Below, one piece after another: positions 9,253 to 18,318 of a stretch of 64,000 nucleotides of DNA (position 1 is its first letter; each line of letters starts with the position of its first letter). Source of the DNA: NIOZ-UU13 sp964653075. Its GTDB lineage: Bacteria > Planctomycetota > Phycisphaerae > Sedimentisphaerales > Anaerobacaceae. The notes below the pieces were generated by a model. It did no database searches and had not been told where the DNA came from. It worked only from the letters and a program-made list of their open reading frames with translations. Both the position numbers and the translations under genes were made by a program. The stretch is from assembly GCA_964653075.1 (NCBI GenBank), contig CAZZAX010000001.1:1-64000 (forward strand). The letters are read 5' to 3'.

Positions 9253-10518
9253 TTAATGTGCAATTACATTAGATATTCTGAACACCGGCAATAACAATGC
9301 AATGGCAATAGTTCCAATAATACTACCTAAGATTGTAATCATTATCGGCTCTATCAGTGCCATAACGTTCCTGATAGAAGCTTCGAGTTTTTTCTCGTAA
9401 AAGACCGATATTTTATCACAAACATGACCAAGTTTGCCGCTTTTTTCTCCCGCTTTTAGCATTTGGATAATTCCCGGCGCCATCAATTGACTACTCGGTG
9501 AAATCATAATGGATTCTGATAACTGGTAACCATCCCGAATTCTATCATTCACTCCAGCCCAAAGTCGTCTAAAATAGTAATTGTCGCACGAGCCCTGAAT
9601 CACAACTATCGAATCCAGCAGGTTCACACCCGTGTTAAGCATTGTTGCCATAATACGCATACTTCGAGTAACTATCGTATCAATAAACATTGTACCCAAT
9701 ACAGGCGTGCGAATTTTAATGAAATCAATCACCCTTCGACCGGTTAAAGTTCCTGACCAGTAACATAATCCCATCGATATCGATATCAGTACCGTCAGAA
9801 AAATTGTCATCGACTGAAAATCGCCTAAAAACCTACTGAAACCAACTACAACCTGAGTAATTTTCGGCAGCGCTGCCCCCTTGGATTCATAAATCCTCAT
9901 AAACCTCGGTAATACAAAAAACATCAACGTCCCTGTTGCCGCCACTGCCATTAACGCCATGATAAACGGATACGTAAGTGCACCTTTGATGCGTTTGCGT
10001 GTTTCGGATTCGAAATTCAGATAACCGCTGAGCACATTGAGCATTTCGGCCATTCTGCCGGACGCTTCCGAGGCCCTTACCATGCTGATAAACATTCTAT
10101 TAAAAATCTTCGGGTATCTTGACAATGCTCTTGAAAAATCATCTCCATTTTTGACGGTTTCAGATACATCCATAATCACCATCTTAAACGTTCCATATTC
10201 AGCCTGCTCTGCAATAGCATCAAGAGCATCGCTAAGAACTACTCCGCTATCAAGCATCACAGACAACTGCGTTGTGAATAGTATAAGCTCAGCCTGCTTA
10301 ACTTTTGATCTACACAGTTGAAGATGCACCGGTAATTTTGCTTGTGCCCGGACAGAACCGTAATCTCTTTGCGTATGGGAACTTGAATCGGGTCCGGTAT
10401 TGATAAATGTATCGGAGCCGTTTCTATCTTGTCCCTGCTTGTTCCCAGTTGTCGGTAATTCATGCCCTTTCTTTTCAGAATCAAGCTCATCCGTAATTTT
10501 TGTTGCCGAAACGGTCAT
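9253..10518 (-). CDS. Inner-membrane platform protein of type II secretion / type IV pilus (GspF/PilC)
   Basis: A 421-residue polytopic protein that couples the assembly ATPase to pseudopilus polymerisation in the inner membrane. It has two T2SSF domains: the first at about residues 78-200 (LILFTTQLSVMLDSGVVLSDAL ... GALTYPFIMALMAV), the second at about 285-415 (RSMRIMATMLNTGVNLLDSI ... LIEPIMITILGSIIGTIAIALLLP). The first 60 residues are polar, low-complexity and not conserved in the family. It is the last gene of the locus, 50 bases after the ATPase gene. Confidence 0.93.
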   Translation of the reverse strand: MTVSATKITDELDSEKKGHELPTTGNKQGQDRNGSDTFINTGPDSSSHTQRDYGSVRAQAKLPVHLQLCRSKVKQAELILFTTQLSVMLDSGVVLSDALDAIAEQAEYGTFKMVIMDVSETVKNGDDFSRALSRYPKIFNRMFISMVRASEASGRMAEMLNVLSGYLNFESETRKRIKGALTYPFIMALMAVAATGTLMFFVLPRFMRIYESKGAALPKITQVVVGFSRFLGDFQSMTIFLTVLISISMGLCYWSGTLTGRRVIDFIKIRTPVLGTMFIDTIVTRSMRIMATMLNTGVNLLDSIVVIQGSCDNYYFRRLWAGVNDRIRDGYQLSESIMISPSSQLMAPGIIQMLKAGEKSGKLGHVCDKISVFYEKKLEASIRNVMALIEPIMITILGSIIGTIAIALLLPVFRISNVIAH

Positions 10519-10568
10519 TTACTTTTTATCCCAAACCATGGATATAGCACTATACACAACAAAACACA

Positions 10569-12287
10569 TCATATTTCTGATTGCGCTGTTCTCAATACTT
10601 CTTCAATAGAAATAATGCCTGCCTTTACCTTTTCGATTCCATCAGATTGCAAGCATACCATTCCATTTTTAATCGCCTTTGCTCTGAGTTTCTTTAAGCT
10701 CTGTCTCTCATTAATAATTTCCAGAATTTCCTCATTCGGTACAAAAAGCTCGTGAATGGCAATTCGACCAACATAGCCGGTGTTCCGGCATTTCTTGCAG
10801 CCTACACCGCGATAAAATTCCGGAGTTTCTGTGCCTGATTTTTCAACAACCTTCCTTATACTTGTAGGCGGTTCGTACTCCGTCTTGCAATTCGGACATA
10901 TTTTCCGCACAAGCCGCTGGGCCAAGACTGCAATAAGAGAAGCACTTAAAAGGTAAGGCGCAACGCCCAAATCCAGCAAACGAGTTACTGCTCCGGGAGC
11001 ATCATTCGTATGCAGAGTCGATAGAACCAGATGACCTGTCAGCGCCGCCTGTACGGCTATATTAGCTGTGGCTTTATCACGAATCTCGCCAACCATAACT
11101 ACATCCGGGTCCTGTCTTAATAAACTTCTCAGGGCTGTTGAAAATTCAAAACCCGCTCCTTCGCTTACCTGGAATTGATTTATCCCCTCAATATTGCACT
11201 CCACCGGGTTTTCCACCGTGCAGATGTTAACTTCTTCGCTGTTCAACTCAACAAGTGCCGCATAAAGAGTAGTATTTTTACCTGAGCCGGTCGGACCTGT
11301 TACTAAAACTATACCATTCGGAGATTGTATTACCTGCCTGAACAACTGGAGGTTTTCATAGGTAAATCCCAGCGACTCAAGGCTGAAAAGGATCTTCTGC
11401 GGGTCGATAATTCTAATCACCACTTTTTCACCAAAGTTTCCCGGCATAACGGATACCCGCAAATCGATAGGCCTTCCTTCCACTAAAACATGGATACCAC
11501 CATCCTGAGGCAGCCGTCTCTGGGCAATGTCCAGTTCAGCCATAATTTTAACACGTGAAACTATCGCCGCATGCATCTGAAAAGGCGGACAAATCTTCTC
11601 ATACAGCCTTCCATCGACTCTGTACCGAACACGAAGTTTCTTATCGTCGGGCTCTATGTGAATGTCACTGGCATTTTCCCGCACGGCGTTATAAAGCAGA
11701 TAATTAACCAGCTTTACGACAGGTGATTGTCCGGCCACCTCCTCAAGGTCGCTTATATCCTGCGTAATGTTTTCTATCAACGTAAAATCTTCCAATCCCT
11801 CATCATCAATTATGTCATCAATGACAAAGACATTGGCAGCCGGCAAATATGTCTGCAGAGTGGCTTTGATGTCCTTACTTGTTGAACAGACTATCTGAAC
11901 TTTGCAGCCGCTTACCCGCTCTATTTCATCAATTAAAAATACGTTTGTCGGTTCATTAACAGCTACAGTGAGAACATCATGAACCTTAAACAGCGGCAGA
12001 ACAACATATTCTTCGAGAAATTCTCTCGGCAAAATCTCAATGGCTTTTGTGTCGCATATTTTCGGACTAACCTGAGCATACGGCACACCATAGCCCTCTG
12101 CCAGTGCCGAGGCTATCTGATTCTCGGTACAATAGCCCATCTCTACCAAAAGCTCACCAAGCAGCTTACGATGGCCTTTTTCCTTCTGTTCAGCCAGAGC
12201 TTTTTCAATTTGCTCATTATTTACAACGCCACGCGCAAGAAGTAACTGCCCAAGCTGCATTTTATTTTCCACAGCTATTTGACTCAT
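10569..12287 (-). CDS. Secretion/pilus assembly ATPase (GspE/PilB) with MshEN N-terminus and odd Walker A
   Basis: A 572-residue hexameric ATPase that powers pseudopilus assembly. The N-terminus has two tandem MshEN-type motifs, LGQLLLARGVVNNEQIEKAL and LGELLVEMGYCTENQIASAL, a form known to bind c-di-GMP. The core has SDIHIEPDDKKLRVRYRVDG, an Asp box, Walker B DPDVVMVGEIRD, a His box HLVLSTLHTNDA, and a zinc tetracysteine (CPNCK ... CKKCR). The Walker A reads GPTGSGKNTT: Asn replaces the Ser/Thr after the invariant Lys that normally binds magnesium. The codon AAT was read directly. Upstream is the STAS gene (55 bases), downstream the platform gene (50 bases). Confidence 0.94.
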   Translation of the reverse strand: MSQIAVENKMQLGQLLLARGVVNNEQIEKALAEQKEKGHRKLLGELLVEMGYCTENQIASALAEGYGVPYAQVSPKICDTKAIEILPREFLEEYVVLPLFKVHDVLTVAVNEPTNVFLIDEIERVSGCKVQIVCSTSKDIKATLQTYLPAANVFVIDDIIDDEGLEDFTLIENITQDISDLEEVAGQSPVVKLVNYLLYNAVRENASDIHIEPDDKKLRVRYRVDGRLYEKICPPFQMHAAIVSRVKIMAELDIAQRRLPQDGGIHVLVEGRPIDLRVSVMPGNFGEKVVIRIIDPQKILFSLESLGFTYENLQLFRQVIQSPNGIVLVTGPTGSGKNTTLYAALVELNSEEVNICTVENPVECNIEGINQFQVSEGAGFEFSTALRSLLRQDPDVVMVGEIRDKATANIAVQAALTGHLVLSTLHTNDAPGAVTRLLDLGVAPYLLSASLIAVLAQRLVRKICPNCKTEYEPPTSIRKVVEKSGTETPEFYRGVGCKKCRNTGYVGRIAIHELFVPNEEILEIINERQSLKKLRAKAIKNGMVCLQSDGIEKVKAGIISIEEVLRTAQSEI

Positions 12288-12342
12288 AGCTTTTCCTAAT
12301 TCACTAAAGCACCGTTAATACAAACCGGAGAAGGTATATCCT

Positions 12343-12678
12343 CTACACAAAACTCTTCACTGCCTCTGCAAGTTCCACATAGTGGTTAAACTCTTTTTCG
12401 AGCCGAGTGATTTCCAGAATTCTCATGCAGTTTTCATCAAGCCCTGCCAATCGAAGCTCACATTTGTTTTGGTTACAGTAATCCCGCGCCCACAGCAACT
12501 GTTCCAATCCTTCCCCATCAATAAATCCCAATCCACTCATATCAAGCACAATGCCGGCTTTACGTCTTGAGATTATGTCAGTGATAGTACTTTGGAAGAA
12601 CTCGGCATCCTCACCATCCAGTTCGCCCTGCAATTCAACAACCGTAACTTCGTTATAACCTTGTATTTTAACTTTCAT
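12343..12678 (-). CDS. STAS-domain protein, anti-anti-sigma-like
   Basis: A 111-residue single STAS domain, of the kind that switches partners with anti-sigma or signalling proteins. The core motif is IVLDMSGLGFIDGEGLEQLL. Where regulated members have Asp-Ser-Ser-Gly this one has Asp-Gly-Glu-Gly, so the usual phosphorylated Ser is missing. It may be a constitutive or structural partner. Its start overlaps the stop of the HD-GYP gene by 4 bases (ATGA type), so the two are probably co-translated and may bind each other. Confidence 0.88.
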   Translation of the reverse strand: MKVKIQGYNEVTVVELQGELDGEDAEFFQSTITDIISRRKAGIVLDMSGLGFIDGEGLEQLLWARDYCNQNKCELRLAGLDENCMRILEITRLEKEFNHYVELAEAVKSFV

Positions 12679-14387
12679 CCGATCAGCATCCCTACAGCAG
12701 CCGCACCATATTCCACAGAATCGCCGTTTTGGTAAATTTTGTTGAAATTATTCTGTATAATGTCCCAGAGCATCCCGATATCACTGTCGAGAAATACCCT
12801 GCCTACTTTTTCATCAAACTGTGTGCCCAGTCCTTTTTCTATCTCTTCAAGTGCCTGCTCAACTGTCATTGCATCTCGATAAGTTCGCTTCGACGTCATT
12901 GCATCGAAACTATCCGCCAATCCAACAATTTTACCCGTCAGTGGTATCTGCTCACCAGCCAAACCATCAGGATATCCTCTGCCGTCTACTCGTTCATGGT
13001 GAGACAATACGCCGGGGACAATATCACGCATCTGTTTTATTTCATGTAAAATACCCGCACCTATCGACGGATGTTGTTTTATACGGTTGAATTCCTGCTC
13101 AGTTAGCTTGCCTTTCTTTCGCAACACCACTTCTTCTATGCCTATCTTTCCAATATCATGCAGCAAACCGGCCAAATAAACCATATGTATTTGCTCTTCA
13201 TCCAATTGCTCCCGCTCAGAGAGCTTTTCGGCAATCCATCGAGAAATAAAAGCAACCCTTTCGGAATGACCGTGCGTGTACTTGTCTTTGGCATCAATAC
13301 TGCTTGTTAAAGCTTTCAGAGAACCAATGAATAATTCTTTGAGGTCTTTAAAGAGTCTGCCGTTCTCGATAAAAACGGCACATCCGCCGGCCACCGAATT
13401 AAATAGTTTGATATCGGTGCTGTCGAAATCCTGCTTACCTATTCTGTTTATCGCAACCATCAGCCCCATTATGCAGTTACCATTATCGTTTTTGCCGGTG
13501 ATGCCGGATTCTGTTTTCTCCTTCCCACATAAAGGTACTGCAATAATATTTTTTATATTACCAGGCCAATCATATTTAAAGGCAGAATCAACTTCGCTGT
13601 CCAGAAGTGCCTCTTTACCGCTGTTTATTTCCTCAATCAAACCGCTATGTAAAATTGCGGCCGTTTGTTCATCAATATCTATCAGACCTGAGCCGGCCGA
13701 AACAACCAACTGCTGCTTGTCATCAATCGTTTTCTCCAGCAGTATTGCTATGCCTTCGACACAAACAATTTCAGTTAAGCTGTCACAAGCCATCTGCAAA
13801 AAGTTGGCATCCGATTCGGTAACCTTCATATTTGTACTGAGCTTGTGAAGAAGCACCAGCTCCTCGTACGTCTGCGCCAGCTCTGTACCGACCATTTCAA
13901 TCTGTTTTTCCGCTTTTGTCTCAGCTTGAAACTTCTCTTCTAAAAGCCCAAGCATTTCTGCAAAATAGTCACTGTTTGTCTGAACCGGATTTGCACAGCC
14001 TGCATCGTATGGCGAGAGACCTCCGGGACATGACGATTTTTCACCCAAGTCAATCAGAGCTGCTCCCATCACTTCCCCATCTTTGTTACTGACACGAGCG
14101 GATTTCAGAACAACAGCCAAAACCAAATTTGCATCACCAAATCTCCATACCGACATGCCTGGCTCATTAGAACAACTTTTTTCATTGTGTTGGTCCAAAA
14201 CATGGCGACTCAGCTTGATCAACTGTTCAAGATTACTATTGAATCTGCCACTTTCACACAACATGACGACTTCATCGGCGGTATTACAAACTGCAAAATT
14301 AACACCGAACTTATTTATCCTGACCCCAAAGCTCTCAAACTGGCGTCGTTGTGACAGACTTAAAGTGTTCTTTACCATACCCAGCAT
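12675..14387 (-). CDS. GAF-like plus HD-GYP protein, putative c-di-GMP phosphodiesterase
   Basis: A 570-residue cytoplasmic signalling protein. The first 150 residues are unassigned. A coiled stretch near 155-185 leads into a GAF-like domain at about 185-345 (SDANFLQMACDSLTEIVCVEG ... CAVFIENGRLFKDLKELF). The HD-GYP domain fills about 360-535 with intact signatures: HGHSERVAFISRWIA, LAGLLHDIGKIG, and HHERVDGRGYPDGL. Intact HD and GYP motifs predict c-di-GMP hydrolysis. It sits between a response regulator and a STAS protein inside the secretion locus, upstream of an ATPase with c-di-GMP-binding motifs, suggesting local control of assembly. Confidence 0.9.
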   Translation of the reverse strand: MLGMVKNTLSLSQRRQFESFGVRINKFGVNFAVCNTADEVVMLCESGRFNSNLEQLIKLSRHVLDQHNEKSCSNEPGMSVWRFGDANLVLAVVLKSARVSNKDGEVMGAALIDLGEKSSCPGGLSPYDAGCANPVQTNSDYFAEMLGLLEEKFQAETKAEKQIEMVGTELAQTYEELVLLHKLSTNMKVTESDANFLQMACDSLTEIVCVEGIAILLEKTIDDKQQLVVSAGSGLIDIDEQTAAILHSGLIEEINSGKEALLDSEVDSAFKYDWPGNIKNIIAVPLCGKEKTESGITGKNDNGNCIMGLMVAINRIGKQDFDSTDIKLFNSVAGGCAVFIENGRLFKDLKELFIGSLKALTSSIDAKDKYTHGHSERVAFISRWIAEKLSEREQLDEEQIHMVYLAGLLHDIGKIGIEEVVLRKKGKLTEQEFNRIKQHPSIGAGILHEIKQMRDIVPGVLSHHERVDGRGYPDGLAGEQIPLTGKIVGLADSFDAMTSKRTYRDAMTVEQALEEIEKGLGTQFDEKVGRVFLDSDIGMLWDIIQNNFNKIYQNGDSVEYGAAAVGMLIG

Positions 14388-14438
14388 AGCTTTCTACCGA
14401 TTATTTCATACCATTATTATAATGCTTTTCTTTAACCA

Positions 14439-14831
14439 TCAACCACTTACCATCACTTGCTTCTGGTACAGAACATCTTCGATGTTCCCCAACAACTCCT
14501 TGGGGCTGAATGGCTTGCTCAAACAACTCGATATTCTTAAATCTTCCTGCTGCTCTTTCGAAATAGCAAAGCTTCTGGCAGTCAGCATAATAACCGGTAT
14601 ATCTTCCGTTTCATCGCATTGCCGAAGCTTCTCCACAAGTTCCATCCCTGACATAACCGGCATTTGAAAATCCGTAACAATGATATCCGGCTTCTCCTTG
14701 CAAGCCAGCTCAAAGGCTTCAGCGCCGTTATCAGCCGATATGACCTCATAACCATTGTTACGAAGTTTTATCGCTACCACATGAACGATATGTACTTCAT
14801 CATCCACAACTAAAACTCTCTTGTCTGTCAT
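14439..14831 (-). CDS. Single-domain response regulator
   Basis: A 130-residue CheY-like receiver with no output domain. Acidic pocket residues are in VLVVDDE (Asp 10-11), the phospho-acceptor is Asp54 in IIVTDFQMPVMSG, the switch Thr is in VIMLTAR, and the conserved Lys is in LSKPF. GAGGAGG 7 bases before the ATG is a strong ribosome-binding site. Placed between a histidine kinase and an HD-GYP gene on the same strand, it probably relays the kinase signal by protein contact rather than by DNA binding. Confidence 0.94.
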   Translation of the reverse strand: MTDKRVLVVDDEVHIVHVVAIKLRNNGYEVISADNGAEAFELACKEKPDIIVTDFQMPVMSGMELVEKLRQCDETEDIPVIMLTARSFAISKEQQEDLRISSCLSKPFSPKELLGNIEDVLYQKQVMVSG

Positions 14832-14914
14832 GATTTTGCCTCCTCAAAAGATTAATGCACAACGTGCAGTGTCGAATGCACGATTAATTTCCTATTCACA
14901 TTTTTTCACACGGT

Positions 14915-16396
14915 TCAGACTGTCTGCCTTGTCACCAGAGGCAGCTCAAAGCCAAAAGTGCTGCCCACACCGACCTTGCTCATAACAAATACTCGACCAT
15001 CGTGAACCTTTTCAACTATTTGTTTAACAAGGTTAAGCCCCAGACCAGTACCTTTTGCCTGCTTTTTATTGGCACCAACCCTGTAAAATTTATCAAAGAC
15101 ATGTTCGATTTCATCTTCAGGAATACCAACTCCCGTATCAGTTACACTAACCCGTACCAGAGCTGCGCCCTCGTCAACCTCGGTTTCAATCTTTATCGCC
15201 CCCCCGAACGGAGTATATTTTACGGCGTTACTTAACAGATTAACAATAACCTCCTGAATCATATCCTTGTCAACGTACACCTGGTCGTAAACAATCGGTT
15301 TTTGCCCGGTGACCTCTAGTTCCTTTTCTTCAGCATAGCCTTTTATCATTTGCAACTGTTCTTCTATCAGCATCGCCAAGCTGGCCGGCTCCTTATTTAT
15401 TTTTATTAGACCCGACTCTATTCGCGAAGTATTAAGAATGTTTTCAATCAGCCGATTCAATCTTTGGGCCTGATTTTGAATTACGGAATAAAATTCTTTT
15501 CGTGTCTTTTCATCGTCGGCTTCACCATCGGCGAGCATTTCCGTATAGGCAGAGATGGAAGCAAGAGGTGTCTTGAGTTCATGTGAGACATGGGTTACAA
15601 AATCATTTTTCATCTGTTGAATTTGCTTCTCTCGGGTAATGTCATGCAGCACTGCCACAGCCCCGCACACCTGCTTGTCCTGGTCGTAAACACATGAAAC
15701 AATGCAGTCAAAAATTTCCGGTGTTCCGTCTTTTGAAAATTCGATCTCTTTTCTCGTTGCCTGCCCTTTAGTTTGTCTGCTGTGGCTGAGAAAATCTACA
15801 AACTCAACTCGGTCGGGCCCAATCAGCTCGCTTATAGGCTTGAACTGTGAACTGTTATAATCAAAACTGAGAAGCTGGCCGGCTGCCTCATTTGACATCA
15901 ACAGTCTGTCAGACTCATCGATAACAATTACAGCGTCACGAATGCTGTATATTATAGCCTCGGTGTTTTTACCCCGTCTTAGTGACAGTTGAACCTGAAC
16001 CTGCAAATCCTTGATTTTCTTTTCATACTCTGTAATACGAGTATTGCAGCCGGCAAAATGTTTACTCAGAGCCTGGTACAATTCATCTATTTTTTTCAGT
16101 CTTAGCGGAAAAAAGAATCTCTTACTATGATGGATACCACCTGCTTTATCGTCCTGGAGCAGCGTGGCTATGGACGTGACTGCTCCGGTCAGCCTTAACT
16201 GATACCAACCGAGACAAATCACGCCCACAGCCCCAAGCATATAGCATACCGACACAAGGGGTATGCGCTGCACATAACCCGCATAGTGTCGACCCTCTTC
16301 CGTGCCAGAGTCCCGCCATTCGGCAAGACCACCTATAAACAAACTGCCTGCCACGATTACTGTGACTATCGCATATAAGATTCTTTTTAGTCTCAA
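14915..16396 (-). CDS. Membrane sensor histidine kinase with PAS domain
   Basis: A 493-residue kinase. Two membrane helices (about 7-24 and 45-65) flank a short periplasmic loop. A coiled linker leads to a PAS domain at about 140-255 (IIYSIRDAVIVIDESDRLLM ... VAVLHDITREKQ). The HisKA domain follows, with His272 in FVTHVSHELKTPLASIS, then the HATPase domain with N box VIVNLLSNAVKYTP, G1 VTDTGVGIPEDE and G2 GTGLGLNLVKQIVEK. All catalytic motifs are intact. The likely partner is the receiver 83 bases downstream. The small periplasmic part suggests it senses internal or membrane cues. Confidence 0.93.
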   Translation of the reverse strand: MRLKRILYAIVTVIVAGSLFIGGLAEWRDSGTEEGRHYAGYVQRIPLVSVCYMLGAVGVICLGWYQLRLTGAVTSIATLLQDDKAGGIHHSKRFFFPLRLKKIDELYQALSKHFAGCNTRITEYEKKIKDLQVQVQLSLRRGKNTEAIIYSIRDAVIVIDESDRLLMSNEAAGQLLSFDYNSSQFKPISELIGPDRVEFVDFLSHSRQTKGQATRKEIEFSKDGTPEIFDCIVSCVYDQDKQVCGAVAVLHDITREKQIQQMKNDFVTHVSHELKTPLASISAYTEMLADGEADDEKTRKEFYSVIQNQAQRLNRLIENILNTSRIESGLIKINKEPASLAMLIEEQLQMIKGYAEEKELEVTGQKPIVYDQVYVDKDMIQEVIVNLLSNAVKYTPFGGAIKIETEVDEGAALVRVSVTDTGVGIPEDEIEHVFDKFYRVGANKKQAKGTGLGLNLVKQIVEKVHDGRVFVMSKVGVGSTFGFELPLVTRQTV

Positions 16397-16451
16397 AACA
16401 CACTCCAGCGTTTGTTAAAATTTAAACCGTACATTAATTACCTGACGAACT

Positions 16452-18254
16452 TTATCTCCGCCACTTGTCGGAATCTTCACGCTCAATATCACCAAGCAGA
16501 ATTCTCTCCATACTGTCCAGCTCATCCGGTTTTGTCTCACCAATGATTCTTTCTTTGAGCCGAATCGCCTCAAGGTATGAAGGACGAAGCTCAAGCACAT
16601 AGTTCAGCTCATTCATTGCAGCCTCAAAATCACCTTCAAGGTAGAATCTGGCGGCTATGACATAACGGTCTTCTGCCAATCTCGCTTTGCCAGCCCACTG
16701 CAATTCATTCTTTGCGCCTAATCTCTTACGTCGGATATCATCTATTCTGGCATCACTATTGGTCTCCTTGGCCTCATCAATGATGTGAGGCGTCAGCAGT
16801 ATTATAACTTCCTGTCGTGTAGTCGAATCAGAAGTGCTTCTGAAGAACGCGCCTATGAGCGGCAAATCACCCAACAACGGTATCTGTTTTCGGCTTGTTA
16901 CCACAACATCTCTAAACAGACCGCCGATTACAATAGTCTCGCCATCTTTGACCATTATGTTGGTCGCCAGCTCTGTGGAGAACTCGTCAGGAATATCATT
17001 GGCTTTTACGGTACCGGAGCTGTCCTTGGGATGAATAACCATCCGGATGTATCCGTCATCGCCTATATAAGGTCTGAAAGAAAGTTTGGTACCAGTGTCG
17101 AGGAACTTAACCTGCTGAGTCGTGGAAGTCTGTGTCTGTGTGGTCTGTGATGTATAACCTATCTTGTTGCCGATATAGACCTGTCCAAGCTGCTTATTAA
17201 CTGCCAGAATCTTGGGATTGGCAAGAATCGTGGTATCGGTTACCTGTTCCAATGCAGTTATAAATGCGGCAAAATCACCAGATGTAACTCCCACTCTAAG
17301 TCCATTACCACCGACTGATGCAAAACCGGAAGTCTCTAACGGTGTGCCACGAGTACCCGCGGCTACTTGTCCGACAGGCGTAGTTATAGTAGTTTCTAGT
17401 GCGGCCGCGTTAGCCCCCCCCACCTCTACTGTTGAAGAGGTGCCGTTCAAGCTAACTCCAGCTGCAAAGTTCAGGTCAATACCCAGTTCCAATCCCTCGG
17501 TCAAAGTAGCGCTGAGAATTGTCGCCTCGACCAATACCTGCTTGGGTCTAATATCCAGTTGCTTAAGCATCTTTTCCGCTTCAGCAATATTTTCCGGGTA
17601 GTCCTCGATAACTATGGTGTCATTCAGCGCCATAGTATCGCCGGCTCCTGAACCTGTGCTGATAGAATCGCCAGTAGTCCCAACGGCCTCCGAAGGAGAA
17701 CTGCCCTGAATGCTTCCGGCGGTGCTAAGTACCGGAGCAATGAGATTCATCGCTTCGGCAGCACTGATATAGTACAAAGTAAAGATCTTGTACGTCATTC
17801 TTCCGGGGTCAGACATAATCTTGTTGTATTCATCCTTGGTATATACCCTGATAAGATTACCCCTTTGCTCGTACTTATAGTTATCACCCAAAATCGCATC
17901 CATAACTTCATCGAAGGTCACATTGGTAAGCTGCCTGAACGCCAATAAACCATCCACGTTTGGCGAAGGCACAATGTTTTTCTGGCATATATTTCCTAAC
18001 AATGCCAGAGCCTTGCGTACACCAAAATTCTCCTCACATTTAAATACCGGAATAACCCCATCCTGGAGAATACTTTCCCGGCTGCCGCTTGTCTGAACCT
18101 GTGCCACACTTACATTTGCCCACAAATTAGCTTCAGCCAATCCATGGTCAACGTCAGCGACCGCAATCGCTGCCATCAGAACCAGCACAATACACCATAC
18201 AAATAATTTGGCCCTGATTTTGGTCTTGCCTTTTGAATTCTTTTTTCGATACAT
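16452..18254 (-). CDS. Secretin (GspD/PilQ) with C-terminal TPR-like tail
   Basis: A 600-residue outer-membrane channel subunit. A basic N-terminus with a hydrophobic stretch (LFVWCIVLVLMAAIAVA) is the signal peptide. A short secretin N-domain (VTFDEVMDAILGDNYKYEQRG ... IRVYTKDE) and a second one (KIFTLYYISAAEAMNLI ... MLKQLDIRPKQVLVEATIL) precede the secretin core, which ends at VIIGGLFRD ... IPLLGDLPLIGAFFRS ... EVIILLTPHII near residue 505. The final 90 residues are soluble and helical, with AARFYLEGDFEAAMNELNYV resembling a TPR. That tail is not usual for secretins. No obvious AMIN domain was seen. Confidence 0.93.
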   Translation of the reverse strand: MYRKKNSKGKTKIRAKLFVWCIVLVLMAAIAVADVDHGLAEANLWANVSVAQVQTSGSRESILQDGVIPVFKCEENFGVRKALALLGNICQKNIVPSPNVDGLLAFRQLTNVTFDEVMDAILGDNYKYEQRGNLIRVYTKDEYNKIMSDPGRMTYKIFTLYYISAAEAMNLIAPVLSTAGSIQGSSPSEAVGTTGDSISTGSGAGDTMALNDTIVIEDYPENIAEAEKMLKQLDIRPKQVLVEATILSATLTEGLELGIDLNFAAGVSLNGTSSTVEVGGANAAALETTITTPVGQVAAGTRGTPLETSGFASVGGNGLRVGVTSGDFAAFITALEQVTDTTILANPKILAVNKQLGQVYIGNKIGYTSQTTQTQTSTTQQVKFLDTGTKLSFRPYIGDDGYIRMVIHPKDSSGTVKANDIPDEFSTELATNIMVKDGETIVIGGLFRDVVVTSRKQIPLLGDLPLIGAFFRSTSDSTTRQEVIILLTPHIIDEAKETNSDARIDDIRRKRLGAKNELQWAGKARLAEDRYVIAARFYLEGDFEAAMNELNYVLELRPSYLEAIRLKERIIGETKPDELDSMERILLGDIEREDSDKWRR

Positions 18255-18318
18255 AACTCATCTCCTGTTCTTTTCTTGCGAATAGCGTTTCGCACATTGC
18301 TGTCAGCTATCCGCTGTT

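Noticed and set aside
9225..9253. Possible terminator after the platform-protein gene
   Set aside because: Only a 5-bp stem can form and no T run follows on the minus strand.
13276..13848. 190-codon open frame antisense to the HD-GYP gene
   Set aside because: It has Ser/Leu-rich shadow composition, no ribosome-binding site, and the opposite strand has clear domain motifs.
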